Assembly (NCBI GenBank): GCA_902494515.1 | Contig: CABUTS010000004.1 | Location: 11,673-75,672, forward strand | Source of the DNA: an uncultured Muribaculaceae bacterium | GTDB lineage: Bacteria > Bacteroidota > Bacteroidia > Bacteroidales > Muribaculaceae | Direction: 5' to 3' | Length of the DNA stretch: 64,000 nucleotides | Shown here: positions 35,724-45,100 of the stretch, piece by piece | How the letters are laid out: every line of letters starts with the position of its first letter | Position numbering within the stretch: the stretch's first letter is position 1 | Position numbers and translations under genes: made by a program | The notes under the pieces: generated by a model | Told to the model about the DNA's origin: nothing | Databases searched by the model: none | What the model saw: the letters and a program-made list of their open reading frames with translations, nothing else

Positions 35724-36058
35724 TGTTCTGAATTATCTTGGTTAATGTAAATATCTTCGTTGTAAATGTCGGAGAGATAGTCCTGATCATCCTCGCTGAG
35801 GCTTGCGTAGGCATTGTCGATCTGCATCAGCGGATCCACACTGGCGTCGGCGGAGGAGAACACCAGCACCATGGCCACGCAGGCTGCGGCTGCGATACCG
35901 ATGGCTGCGCGCCAACGCTGAAGCCGGATTTTACGCGGTTTTCCGAGCGCAGGCATTACTGCCTCCGCAACCCTGGCTTCCATCTCGTCGAACGCTCTGT
36001 CGGGCACCGTGTAGGGCATCCGTTTGCCTGTTCTGTTGAAATCAAATTTCCGTTCCAT
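35720..36058 (-). CDS. Probable anti-sigma factor, single membrane segment
   Basis: 112 residues. A cytosolic N-terminus (FDFNRTGKRMPYTVPDRAFD), one membrane segment (AAIGIAAAACVAMVLVF) and a short acidic periplasmic tail (SEDDQDYLSDIYNED). It lies between an ECF sigma gene and a periplasmic protein gene, overlapping both, which is the arrangement of a membrane anti-sigma factor. No ZAS motif is seen, so the assignment is from context and topology. Confidence 0.65.
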   Translation of the reverse strand: MERKFDFNRTGKRMPYTVPDRAFDEMEARVAEAVMPALGKPRKIRLQRWRAAIGIAAAACVAMVLVFSSADASVDPLMQIDNAYASLSEDDQDYLSDIYNEDIYINQDNSEQ

Positions 36059-36590
36059 AAGACTCCATGTATTTGATTATCTTCTCTTTGGCGATATGAT
36101 AGCTGGCCTTGACGCTTGAGGCCGACGAGCCTACAACCTCGGCGATTTCCCCGTAGTCCATCTCGTCGTAGTAGCGCATATTGAACGCCATCTGTTGCTT
36201 TGGGGGCAAAGAAAGGATTGCGTTCTGCAGCTTCACGGCCTCCAGCTCTGTGAAATCCACATACTCCTCGGCGGTTATCCGGCGGACTTCGGAACATTCC
36301 TCGTCGTCGATTGACAGGAACTCACTCCTGCGCTTGCGCAACAGATTGATAGCCTCGTTGGTGGCAATCCGGTAAATCCATGCCCTGAACGTGCAGTCGC
36401 CGCGGAATTTCCCGACCGACCGGAATACGTTGATGAAGGTCTCCTGCGTGGCATCCATAGCATCGTCGTGATGAATCACCAGACGGCGGATGTGCCAGTA
36501 AATCGGCTCGCGAAACTGCGCCATCAGCATGCGGAACCCTTTCTCCGGGTCCCTCTGCAATGTTTCGATGTATTCGCTGTCCTTCATCAT
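36042..36590 (-). CDS. ECF-type RNA polymerase sigma factor
   Basis: 182 residues. Region 2 is seen in HHDDAMDATQETFINVFRSV and FRGDCTFRAWIYRIATNEAI, region 4 in AILSLPPKQQMAFNMRYYDE and YGEIAEVVGSSASSVKASYH. It directs RNA polymerase to a small set of promoters, most likely for envelope stress. It overlaps the downstream anti-sigma-like gene by 17 bp; a -7-like TAACTTTG lies far upstream at 36778-36785, inside the stop of the preceding gene, leaving a 190-base leader. Confidence 0.93.
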   Translation of the reverse strand: MMKDSEYIETLQRDPEKGFRMLMAQFREPIYWHIRRLVIHHDDAMDATQETFINVFRSVGKFRGDCTFRAWIYRIATNEAINLLRKRRSEFLSIDDEECSEVRRITAEEYVDFTELEAVKLQNAILSLPPKQQMAFNMRYYDEMDYGEIAEVVGSSASSVKASYHIAKEKIIKYMESYGTEI

Positions 36591-36782
36591 GGTTTCATTC
36601 GGGGCGTTGCCTTGTGGCTCCGCATCATATCGTTCTGAATATATGACGCCCCGAAATCCCCGTTGTCAAAAATCCCCTTACAATTTTTCTGTTTCGTTAA
36701 GATATTTACATAAATCCCGGAGCAGAATAACATATACTCCACTTCCTCACGTATGTTAGATTTTATTCCGGATGCAACAAAG

Positions 36783-37631
36783 TTACGGTGTTGTGAGCTG
36801 ACGGAGAGGGGTGGCGCCGAGAATCGAGGCGGCTTCGGAGTAAGAGCTGTAAAATGAACCGAAAATGCGCGAGGCTCCGGCGAGCAGAAACATCTCCACT
36901 GCAGCATCCTTGATTCCGGCAAGAGACGCCCGGGACGCCGGACGCGGATTGCAGATGATTTTATCCGGACCAAACTGTTTGCAGAACTTCTGCTTTGTGG
37001 CCTCGCTGTCGGTTGCAAGATAGAATTTTATGGAAGGATCCTGCTCGAGATTTTTCTCAATTTCGGCTTCGAAAAGATGGTCAGGGCTGTGGCTTATCGA
37101 CATAAGGTTGTCGGTGCGGCGGATATGCAGCCCGATATAATCCGGCCCGAGCATCTGCTTCGCGGCGTCTACTCGTGTCTGCATCTCATCGTTCAGCCGG
37201 AAAAGCGAACGGTAAAAACCGTCCTCAAACGGATGGAAGATTGTGCCGGCCTGAATATACACCGATCTGATCCCGGAATCCAGCACCGGTCTCAGCGGAT
37301 TGTCTGATTCACGCATCATCTCCTTCAGGGGTGAAAGGCTGTCGAAATAGGAACGTGAAAAGCACTTTAACGTCAAAGCCGAAACATAAAGATTCCTGCG
37401 CCGCGGAATCGAATATTTCAGGGCATACGCTGCAGCGGACGGATATGCAATTCTCCCCTTCAACTCCTCCGGAACAACGAAAACATCCTCAAATCTCGCG
37501 GCCAACTCATCGTTCACTGCCCATACAACACGAAAGTCCGCTTCGGTCTCCTTAGCCAAAGAGATTCCGGACGCAATGCACCGCATTCGGTTAGCCAGCC
37601 CTCCTGCCGGGTTCAGAACAATCAGAGACAT
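36783..37631 (-). CDS. Fucosyltransferase-like glycosyltransferase
   Basis: 282 residues. The start IVLNPAGGLANRMRCIASGI matches the donor-binding start of NodZ/alpha-fucosyltransferase-like enzymes, and IGLHIRRTDN is the HxRR(x)D motif that binds GDP-fucose in the GT11/GT23/POFUT superfamily; then FYLATDSEATKQKF and FGSFYSSYSEAAS, the last typical of the C-terminal loop. The acceptor cannot be told. No other glycan genes lie beside it; the regulator of the mannan locus is divergent. Confidence 0.8.
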   Translation of the reverse strand: MSLIVLNPAGGLANRMRCIASGISLAKETEADFRVVWAVNDELAARFEDVFVVPEELKGRIAYPSAAAYALKYSIPRRRNLYVSALTLKCFSRSYFDSLSPLKEMMRESDNPLRPVLDSGIRSVYIQAGTIFHPFEDGFYRSLFRLNDEMQTRVDAAKQMLGPDYIGLHIRRTDNLMSISHSPDHLFEAEIEKNLEQDPSIKFYLATDSEATKQKFCKQFGPDKIICNPRPASRASLAGIKDAAVEMFLLAGASRIFGSFYSSYSEAASILGATPLRQLTTP

Positions 37632-37644
37632 GAGCTTTTTAAAT

Positions 37645-37700
37645 TAAATGAAAGATTTGTCCGGAACATACAAATAAATGAAAAATTTGTCCGGGACATA
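37645..37700. repeat. Two 26-bp direct repeats with 30-bp period
   Basis: Copies at 37645-37670 and 37675-37700 share the core TAAATGAAA-ATTTGTCCGG and differ at two positions. They lie in the leader of the glycosyltransferase transcript, just before its ATG. Confidence 0.8.
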
Positions 37701-37732
37701 TAGGTGAGGGAACGATTTCAGTCATTCCATCA

Positions 37733-37740
37733 CAAAGTTA
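37733..37740 (-). promoter_or_regulatory. -7 element of the glycosyltransferase gene
   Basis: Reverse-strand TAACTTTG with ATTG 20 bp upstream as weak -33. Leader about 100 bases, including the 26-bp repeats. Confidence 0.5.
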
Positions 37741-37850
37741 ATAACTATTTTCCGGACCTGCAATCAACCGTCTGATTTTTTGCATTTTGTTTTGAAAACC
37801 GCCCAAAGAGCAAGGTTAGAGTCATCTGTGACTCAATAATGCAGGTTTCG

Positions 37851-37868
37851 GCAACAAACGCGACATAT
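37851..37868 (+). promoter_or_regulatory. Putative operator of the mannan regulator (copy at its own promoter)
   Basis: Reads GCAACAAACGCGACATAT. The matching box at 42061-42078 shares 15 of 18 bases, and both start exactly 59 bp before the -7 element. A second weaker copy (GCATCAAATGTGG) begins at 37877. The site is expected to bind the AraC-type output domain; this is inference from position and identity. Confidence 0.6.
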
Positions 37869-37909
37869 GTAAGCCGGCATCAAATGTGGTATATTCGGCG
37901 GTTTGGTTT

Positions 37910-37917
37910 TAACTTTG
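37910..37917 (+). promoter_or_regulatory. -7 element of the mannan regulator gene
   Basis: TAACTTTGCAT, with the same extension GCAT as the susC -7. No clear -33 TTTG, as expected for an activator-dependent promoter. Leader about 130 bases. Confidence 0.6.
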
Positions 37918-37981
37918 CATGGAGACTTACATTTAAGACTCCGATTTGCATTTGTAAAAGGAATTTTGTAATTTTACAATC

Positions 37982-38057
37982 CACATCTGTGCCATGAGTC
38001 CACATCTGTCTCATGAGCCTAAATCTGTCCCATGAATTTAAATCTGTCCCATGAATC
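37982..38057 (+). repeat. Four tandem 19-bp units ending in the regulator start codon
   Basis: Units start at 37982, 38001, 38020 and 38039; the shared core is AATCTGT-CC-ATGA (CACATCTGTGCCATGAGTC in the first). Each unit holds an ATG in the same place, and the ATG of the fourth is the start codon at 38051. The period is 19 bp, about two helical turns, and not a multiple of three. Confidence 0.9.
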
Positions 38058-41000
38058 ACAATATTGTATCTAAAGCTCTTTTTCTGGCCTTTGTGCTGCT
38101 GATGAATCTGACGTCGGCAGCACAGTCGCGTTATAATTTCCGGCATTTCGACACTCAGGGGCTCCAGGTTATTGACATGGTGACTGACAAAGACGGGGTC
38201 GCGTGGTTCGGCACAATAGCCGGGCTGGTGAACCTGCCTCAGCTTAACAGCTATTCACATAATGTTTACAATCATTCCGAAGAACTGCTCAATTCCAGTA
38301 TCCGTCACATATACAGTCTGGGGGATGCCCTGTTGCTGAAGAAATCTGACAACAATGCTTTCCTCTATTACCCGCGGGAAAACCGGGTGGAAAAAGATGC
38401 TCTGACCCTGCTTCGCAAACAGGGTCTCAGTCTGGAGCGGAATTTCGCAACGGTTCGCGGTGCTGACGGCACTCACTGGCTGATGCAGGGCGACGGACTG
38501 TATCTGATTCAGGATGATTTCTCATTGATAAAGACCCTCAAGACAGGATACAAGAATGAAAACCTCTATGTCGGCGCCACAAACGGCCGTTATCTCGCGG
38601 CTCTCTCCCAGCAGGCTCTCTATATGGTGTCGCTGAAAGATGGCGCTATAACGCGCAGAACCGAGCTCCCCGCCGAGTTTGCGGACAGGGACCTGGTGTA
38701 TGTGGCTGTAGACTGCAACGACGACGTATGGGTGAGGTTCCACAACAGGGCTGCCCGATACAGTCTGACTGAAAACCGCTGGTATCCCACGCAAACATAT
38801 CCTTCAATCATTTCTGACCTCGCTTTCGACAACAATGGCAACCGATGGATGGCTACCATCGCCGACGGCATATTCATCTACGAACCCGGCGGTCGGGTGA
38901 CGCATCTTGTTTATGAGCCGGAAAATCAGCAGAGTCTGCTCAACAACCGTATTGATCTCCTGCACTTCGACCCGGCGACACAGACGATGTGGGTGGCATA
39001 CAGCAAGGGTGGACTTTCGGTGTGCGGCGGCGATGCCGGCAGTGTCGTGACGCAGGAACTCGCCGATATCTCCGGGGCGCATATCAAGGCCGACATCCTG
39101 ACTTTCGCGCAGAGCCGCGACGGACAGACAATATGGATCGGCTGCGAAGACCTGGGGGTGTTCCGCCGGCGGCAGGATGACAACGGCTGGACCAATATCC
39201 TGAAAGACGCCTCAGCCACGGCACTGACCGTCGACAGCCGCGGCACCCTTTGGGCCGGTTTCTATCAGTATGGGCTGGTGCGTATTGATGATGCCGGGCT
39301 GCAGACAGGATTCCTCGACGGTATGTCGGTTTATGCCGTAGCTGAAGACGACAAAGGCAACATCTACGCCGGCACACAGGGCAACGGTCTGTGGCAGTTC
39401 CGTCCCGACAACGGCCGGTGGACCGACACCGGGCTGGTGCCTCAATGGATATTCGACGTCAAATGTCAGCACGGGGTGGTTTACGCCGTGACAACCGAAG
39501 GACTCTATTCTTCTTCAGCCGAAGGTAAATGGACCTTGACAGTCCCGGGGGTATTCCGGTATATGCAGACCGACAGCATCGGTTACAAATGGCTTATCGG
39601 CGGTGACGGACACAACAGCATAACCCTCCTCGACCCCGACGACAAACCGGTGGCGCTACCCTCTGAGATGGCAGAGCACATAGTAAGCAATATCGCCGTC
39701 GACTCCCGCAACAATATCTGGATGGTATGTGACCATGAGCTTGTCATGGCCCGGCATAACGCCTCCGACCCACATAAAATCGAGACTGTTTCATTCAATC
39801 TGCTGAACGGCAACAGCGACATATTCTATAACTACCGCGGCATGATGTTCGCCCGCAACGGGGACCTGTGGATCGGGACTTCCAAGGGATATATTGTCAT
39901 CGATGCCGAATATCTCGACAGCATCACCCGCGCCGGCAAGATGCCGCGGCCCGTCATCGGCAGCATCACTGTCAACGACATCCCGGTTTCCGCAGGTAAA
40001 AATTTCAGCGGCCGGCTTCTGCTTGACAGCGACATAATCTATACGAAGAGAATCGAGCTCCGCCACAACGAGAACAACCTCATAATCAAATTCAGCACCC
40101 TGTCAGAACCATATCCCCTGATGATGTTCTATCAGGTCGACGGACTTTCTGACTCATGGCATGCCGCCAAGGACAACACCATAGTGCTGTCAAACCTTTC
40201 GCCGGGCAATTATAAAGTCTATGTCCGCAGTCAGCTCTCCGAACCGGAGCTGCTTCTGGAGATACATATTGCTCAGCCGCTATGGCTCTCGTGGTGGGCC
40301 ATCCTGATTTACGCCGCCGCGCTGATATCGGTTATTATTCTGATTAGCAATTATTTCACTCATAAGCGCGCATATAAGCTGCGAATCCATCAGATCGAGC
40401 TACAACAGGAAAAAGAGGCGCAGGTCAACGAGATGAAACTCCGGTTCTTCACCAACATCAGCCACGACCTGCGCACACCTCTTTCGCTGATTCTCAGCCC
40501 TATCGAGGAGCTTCAGGGGAAGGCTACCGACCCTGAACAGAAGGGGCTGCTGAATGTGGTGCGGAAGAACGCCGACAATTTGCTGACTCTGGTCAATCAG
40601 ATTCTGGATTTCCGCCGTCTGGAATTCGGCCGAGAGAAACTGGTGCTCTCCTACGGCGATATCGTGCAGCATCTCTCGGACATCTGCAACACCTTCCGGC
40701 TTAAGGCCGCCAAGGAGAACATCCGCCTGTCGTTCAGCTCGATTGCCGAGCACGTCGATACAATGTACGACAAGGACAAGCTCTCCAAAATCATGATGAA
40801 CCTGCTGTCCAACGCCTTCAAATACACGCCTGCCGGCGGCGAAATCAGCATCGGACTGAATATCTCCGACGACAAATTCGTCGTCACGGTGTCCGACACT
40901 GGCTGCGGTATTCCGGACGACGAAAAGCCTCATATCTTCGAGCGGTTCTATATGGCATCCGACACCGGCCGACCCGGAATGGGGAGCGGCATCGGACTGC

Positions 41001-41944
41001 ACATCGTCAGGGAATACATCCAGCTCCACGGTGGTGCCATCACTGTCAGCGACAATCCCGGCGGACAGGGCACTCAGTTCGCTTTCACGCTGCCGATGCG
41101 CAAGCAGGCGCTGACCGCCGTGGAGAACCACAACAATGAACCGACCCCCGACGAGACGTCGGAGGCCTGCGACGAGCAGGAGGAGCGTGGCAAAACAATC
41201 CTGCTGGCCGACGACAACAAGGATATGCTGGAATATATGCGGACCAGCCTGTCGAAATACTATAATATCATAACCGCAGCCAACGGAGCAATAGCCCTGG
41301 AACTGCTGAAAGACAACGATGTGGACCTGATCATCAGCGACGTGATTATGCCCGAAGTCGACGGGTTCACCCTCTGCCGCCGGGTCAAGACCGACATCAC
41401 CACCTCGCATATCCCGGTGGTGCTGCTGACTGCCAAGACCATGTCGGCCGACGAGCTCGCAGGTCTGGAGGCCGGGGCCGACGACTACATCACCAAGCCG
41501 TTCAGTCTGAATATCCTGCGCCAGCGCATCTGCAATCTGCTGGAACGGAGTGCCAGTCAGCACGAACGGTTCGTCAGCGAAGCCGATATAGCGCCGTCGG
41601 AAATCACCGTGACGTCGCTCGACGAGCGGTTCCTCGAGCGGGCAATCGCCATTGTGGAAAACCATATAGCCGAAGCCGATTTCAGTGTCGAGACCTTCAG
41701 CGCCGAAATGGGGATGCACCGGGCGCAACTGTATAAGAAACTACAGCACATCACCGGCAAGTCTCCTCTGGAGTTCATCCGCCTGCTGCGCCTGAAACGG
41801 GGGCGTCAGCTGCTGGAACAGAGCGGACTCTATGTGTCCGAGGTAGCCTACAAGGTCGGCTTCAATTCCCCGCGAATCTTCTCGAAATACTTCAAGGAGG
41901 AGTTCGGCATAACACCCAATTCACTCAAGGGGCAGAATACCTGA
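38051..41944 (+). CDS. Hybrid two-component sensor/regulator of the mannan locus
   Basis: 1297 residues. In order: signal peptide (LFLAFVLLMNLTSAAQS); a periplasmic region (25-740) of beta-propeller repeats (DKDGVAWFGTIAGLVNL, DDKGNIYAGTQGNGLWQF, NGDLWIGTSKGYIVID) and a Y_Y_Y domain; a membrane segment (WWAILIYAAALISVIILI, about 745-768); histidine kinase with phospho-acceptor His805 in NISHDLRTPLS and ATPase motifs DTGCGIPDDEK and GSGIGLHIV; a receiver with Asp1097 in LIISDVIMPEVDG; a C-terminal AraC helix-turn-helix (FSVETFSAEMGMHRAQLYKK, YKVGFNSPRIFSKYFKEEFG). Such proteins sense an oligosaccharide in the periplasm and switch on the neighbouring susCD operon, here probably with mannan oligosaccharides as signal. 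Confidence 0.95.
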   Translation: MNHNIVSKALFLAFVLLMNLTSAAQSRYNFRHFDTQGLQVIDMVTDKDGVAWFGTIAGLVNLPQLNSYSHNVYNHSEELLNSSIRHIYSLGDALLLKKSDNNAFLYYPRENRVEKDALTLLRKQGLSLERNFATVRGADGTHWLMQGDGLYLIQDDFSLIKTLKTGYKNENLYVGATNGRYLAALSQQALYMVSLKDGAITRRTELPAEFADRDLVYVAVDCNDDVWVRFHNRAARYSLTENRWYPTQTYPSIISDLAFDNNGNRWMATIADGIFIYEPGGRVTHLVYEPENQQSLLNNRIDLLHFDPATQTMWVAYSKGGLSVCGGDAGSVVTQELADISGAHIKADILTFAQSRDGQTIWIGCEDLGVFRRRQDDNGWTNILKDASATALTVDSRGTLWAGFYQYGLVRIDDAGLQTGFLDGMSVYAVAEDDKGNIYAGTQGNGLWQFRPDNGRWTDTGLVPQWIFDVKCQHGVVYAVTTEGLYSSSAEGKWTLTVPGVFRYMQTDSIGYKWLIGGDGHNSITLLDPDDKPVALPSEMAEHIVSNIAVDSRNNIWMVCDHELVMARHNASDPHKIETVSFNLLNGNSDIFYNYRGMMFARNGDLWIGTSKGYIVIDAEYLDSITRAGKMPRPVIGSITVNDIPVSAGKNFSGRLLLDSDIIYTKRIELRHNENNLIIKFSTLSEPYPLMMFYQVDGLSDSWHAAKDNTIVLSNLSPGNYKVYVRSQLSEPELLLEIHIAQPLWLSWWAILIYAAALISVIILISNYFTHKRAYKLRIHQIELQQEKEAQVNEMKLRFFTNISHDLRTPLSLILSPIEELQGKATDPEQKGLLNVVRKNADNLLTLVNQILDFRRLEFGREKLVLSYGDIVQHLSDICNTFRLKAAKENIRLSFSSIAEHVDTMYDKDKLSKIMMNLLSNAFKYTPAGGEISIGLNISDDKFVVTVSDTGCGIPDDEKPHIFERFYMASDTGRPGMGSGIGLHIVREYIQLHGGAITVSDNPGGQGTQFAFTLPMRKQALTAVENHNNEPTPDETSEACDEQEERGKTILLADDNKDMLEYMRTSLSKYYNIITAANGAIALELLKDNDVDLIISDVIMPEVDGFTLCRRVKTDITTSHIPVVLLTAKTMSADELAGLEAGADDYITKPFSLNILRQRICNLLERSASQHERFVSEADIAPSEITVTSLDERFLERAIAIVENHIAEADFSVETFSAEMGMHRAQLYKKLQHITGKSPLEFIRLLRLKRGRQLLEQSGLYVSEVAYKVGFNSPRIFSKYFKEEFGITPNSLKGQNT

Positions 41945-42060
41945 CAATAGTTCCCTGCACACAGTAAGTTATTGATTTATATGCTCCCATCTGCCTTAGG
42001 CGACAAACCAGGCAGGTGGGAGCAACATTTGTGACATATCCCCGGCTGCAGTTGCAAACA

Positions 42061-42078
42061 GCAACAAACGTGGCCTAT
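42061..42078 (+). promoter_or_regulatory. Putative operator of the mannan regulator (copy at susC)
   Basis: Reads GCAACAAACGTGGCCTAT; see the copy at 37851-37868. A half-similar GTTGCAAACA precedes it and CTATCAAACG follows, so it may be part of a direct-repeat array. Confidence 0.6.
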
Positions 42079-42094
42079 CAAACGCCGCCGTATT

Positions 42095-42127
42095 TTTGGA
42101 ATTCACTGCTGCCGGGAAGTAATTTTG
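42095..42127 (+). promoter_or_regulatory. susC promoter
   Basis: TTTG at 42095-42098, 21-bp spacer, TAATTTTG at 42120-42127, ATG 49 bp further. The operator ends 16 bp before the -33. Confidence 0.75.
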
Positions 42128-42176
42128 CATCACGAATTTTAAAAAATCAATCTTCATTAATTAACCTCTAAATCTA

Positions 42177-45100
42177 ATGAAAGCAATAATTTCATTAATG
42201 CTGATGGCTTTAGTCTCAATCGGGCTTCACGCCGAGGTCCGATTGCAGGGCACGGTCATCGGCGAGAATGACGGCGAGCCTCTGATCGGAGCCACGGTTG
42301 CTGTCACCGGCACAGGCACCGGCACGAGCACTGATCTCGACGGACATTTCTCAATCACTGTTCCCGACGGCAAGAAAACCATCACGGTATCATACGTCGG
42401 GTATGAACCTCAGACAGTCGATATCTCCGGCAAGACGGAAATCAATGTCACACTGAAGGAAGCGGCCAGCGCACTCTCGGAAGTCGTAGTGGTCGGTTAC
42501 GGTACAATGCGCAAGCGCGACCTTTCGGGCGCCGTGTCGCAGATCAAAGCCGAAGACATCATGAAGGGTGGCGCGATGGATGTGTCGCACGCCCTGCAGG
42601 GAAAACTCGCCGGTGTGCAGGTGCAGCAGAGCGACGGTACCCCCGGCGGCGGTGTGACTATCACCGTCCGTGGTGCCAACTCCTTCCAGACCAATTCGCA
42701 GCCCCTCTACATCGTCGACGGTGTCCCCTTCGAAACGGGCGACACCCCCAGCAACTCCGACTCACAGAACACCACCACCAACCCGCTGAGCTTCATCAAC
42801 CCCAACGATATCGCCAGCCTCGAGGTACTCAAGGATGCATCTGCAACCGCCATCTACGGCTCCCGCGGCGCCAACGGTGTGGTCATCATCACTACAAAGA
42901 AGGGTCAGGCAGGCAGCACCAAGGTAGAGCTTACCGCCAACTTCGCCGTGTCGAAGATTGCCCGCAAGCTCGATGTGCTCCAGCCTTTCACCTACGCCAA
43001 CTATATTAATGAACAGACACTGAATTCCCGTTTCTACGAGGGTTCGATGGCATCCCGTCTCCCCTACGACGGCACATGGGGCTACAAATATCTCGGCAAC
43101 GGCCGCCCGGATTACTCCACCGGCGAATACACTCCGAAGCCCGAAGACTTCCTGAATCCCGGCTGGTACCGCGACGAATACGGCAACTACTCGCAGGTGG
43201 GCGTCGCCGACTGGCAGGACCTCATCTACCGTACCGGCATCAGTCAGGACTACAACCTCTCGGTTTCCGGCGGCGACGACAAGGGATACTACCTCTTCTC
43301 GGGAAGTTTCTCGGACCAGGACGGTATCATCAAGGGCTCCGGCTACCAGCGCTACACCTTTCGCGTGAATATCGCGCGCCACATCACCAACTGGCTTGAA
43401 ATCGGAACCAACCAGAGCTTCACCCACTCGAGCACCGACTTCGCCAAGACAACCTCCGACCAGTCCGGCGTAATCCGTTCGGCTCTTGTATTCCCCCCGA
43501 CCTACGATCCCGACATGGAGCAGACCCAGTCCGACCAGCTGTCGTGGCTCGCCGCCAACCCCTCGGCTTACGTCAACAACGCCCGCGACCAGGTGAAGGG
43601 TATCAACTGGTTCTCCTCGTCGTTCGTTGAACTGACTCTGACCGACTATCTGAAATTCCGCCAGAACCTCGGTATCTCCTATACCGACAATCATCGCGGC
43701 GCCTATTATGACCGCTCGACCTACGAGGGCAAAGCGCCGACCAACGGCAAGGCTTACAAAGGTTCCGACCGCTGGCAGGGGCTGACGATGGAGTCGATTC
43801 TCACCTTCAACAAGGAGTTCAATCCCAACCATCACCTGAACGTGATGGGCGCCTTCACCTTCGAGAGCGGCACATGGCACAACGAGGCTGTGTCGGCCAC
43901 CAACTTCCCCGACGACATGACGATGGACTTCGACATGAGCCGCGCCCTTGACAAGGCAGTCCTGGCATCCTCGACCGGCACCCAGCGTCTGGTTTCGTTC
44001 CTCGGACGCGCCAACTACTCGCTGATGGACCGCTACATCTTCACCGCCAGCGTCCGTACCGACGGCAGCTCCAAGTTCATCACCAAGAACAAGTGGGCCA
44101 CTTTCCTCTCCGGCGCCGTGGCATGGCGTATCTCCGAGGAGAAGTTCCTCCGCGACCTGAACATCTTCCAGAACCTCAAGCTCCGCGCCAGCTACGGCGA
44201 GACCGGTAACCAGGGCATCGGCGCCTACCGCACCATTCCGCAGCTCGGTTCGGCCAACTATCCTTTCGGCGGCTCCCTCTCGGCCGGCTCCTCGATGACC
44301 TCCGACCCCGTCAGCGACAATCTCCGCTGGGAGACAACCCGCCAGTGGAACCTCGGTCTCGACGCCGCCTTCTTCAACGACGGCCGTCTGCACTTCACCG
44401 TCGATTATTATTACAAGAAAACCCGCGACCTGCTCCAGGATGTTGTAATCCCCGGTTCCACAGGTTTCCAGCAGATGACCGTCAACATGGGTAACGTCTC
44501 CAACGAAGGTCTCGAAATCACCGCCGGATTCAACAATATCCTGCGCAATACTCCGGTACAGTGGAGCATCACGGGCAACATCGCCTGGAACAAGAGCAAG
44601 ATTTCCGGTCTCCCCTCCGACCAGTTCGCCCGCAAGCTCTGGAGTTCGGCCGACGAGGTCTTCATCCAGCGCAACGGCTGCCCCATCGGCGCCATCTACG
44701 GCTACGTTGAGGACGGGTTCTATGACAACGAAGCCGAAGTCCGGGCAGATCCGCAGTACACCAACGCCAGCGACGCCACCGTTAAGGCCATGATCGGCGA
44801 AATCAAATACCGCGACCTTGACGGCGACGGACAGATTACCGCAGACAAAGACCGCTGCATCATCGGCGACACCAACCCCGACTTCGTCTACGGTATCACC
44901 AACAACCTGACCTGGAAAAACTTCAATCTCTCCTTCATGTTCCAGGGCACATGCGGCAACGACATTTTCAACGGTAACCTCATGGACGTGAAGATGGGCA
45001 ATGTCGGCAATATCCCGCAGTTCGCCTACGACGGCCGATGGACAGCCGAGAATGCCGCCAACGCCACCTGGCCCCGCGCTACCGCCGGCTACAACCGCAA

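Larger units (their letters stand above)
37632..38050. other. Divergent 419-bp control region between the glycosyltransferase and mannan regulator genes
   Basis: No gene. It holds, in order: a 26-bp direct repeat, a leftward -7 element, the 18-bp putative operator, a rightward -7 element and four 19-bp tandem units up to the regulator start codon. A short reverse frame over 37880-38146 is an artefact of these repeats. Confidence 0.8.

Noticed and set aside
37880..38146. 88-residue reverse frame over the regulator control region
   Set aside because: It is produced by the 19-bp repeats and by the regulator's own first codons; no start signal or motif.
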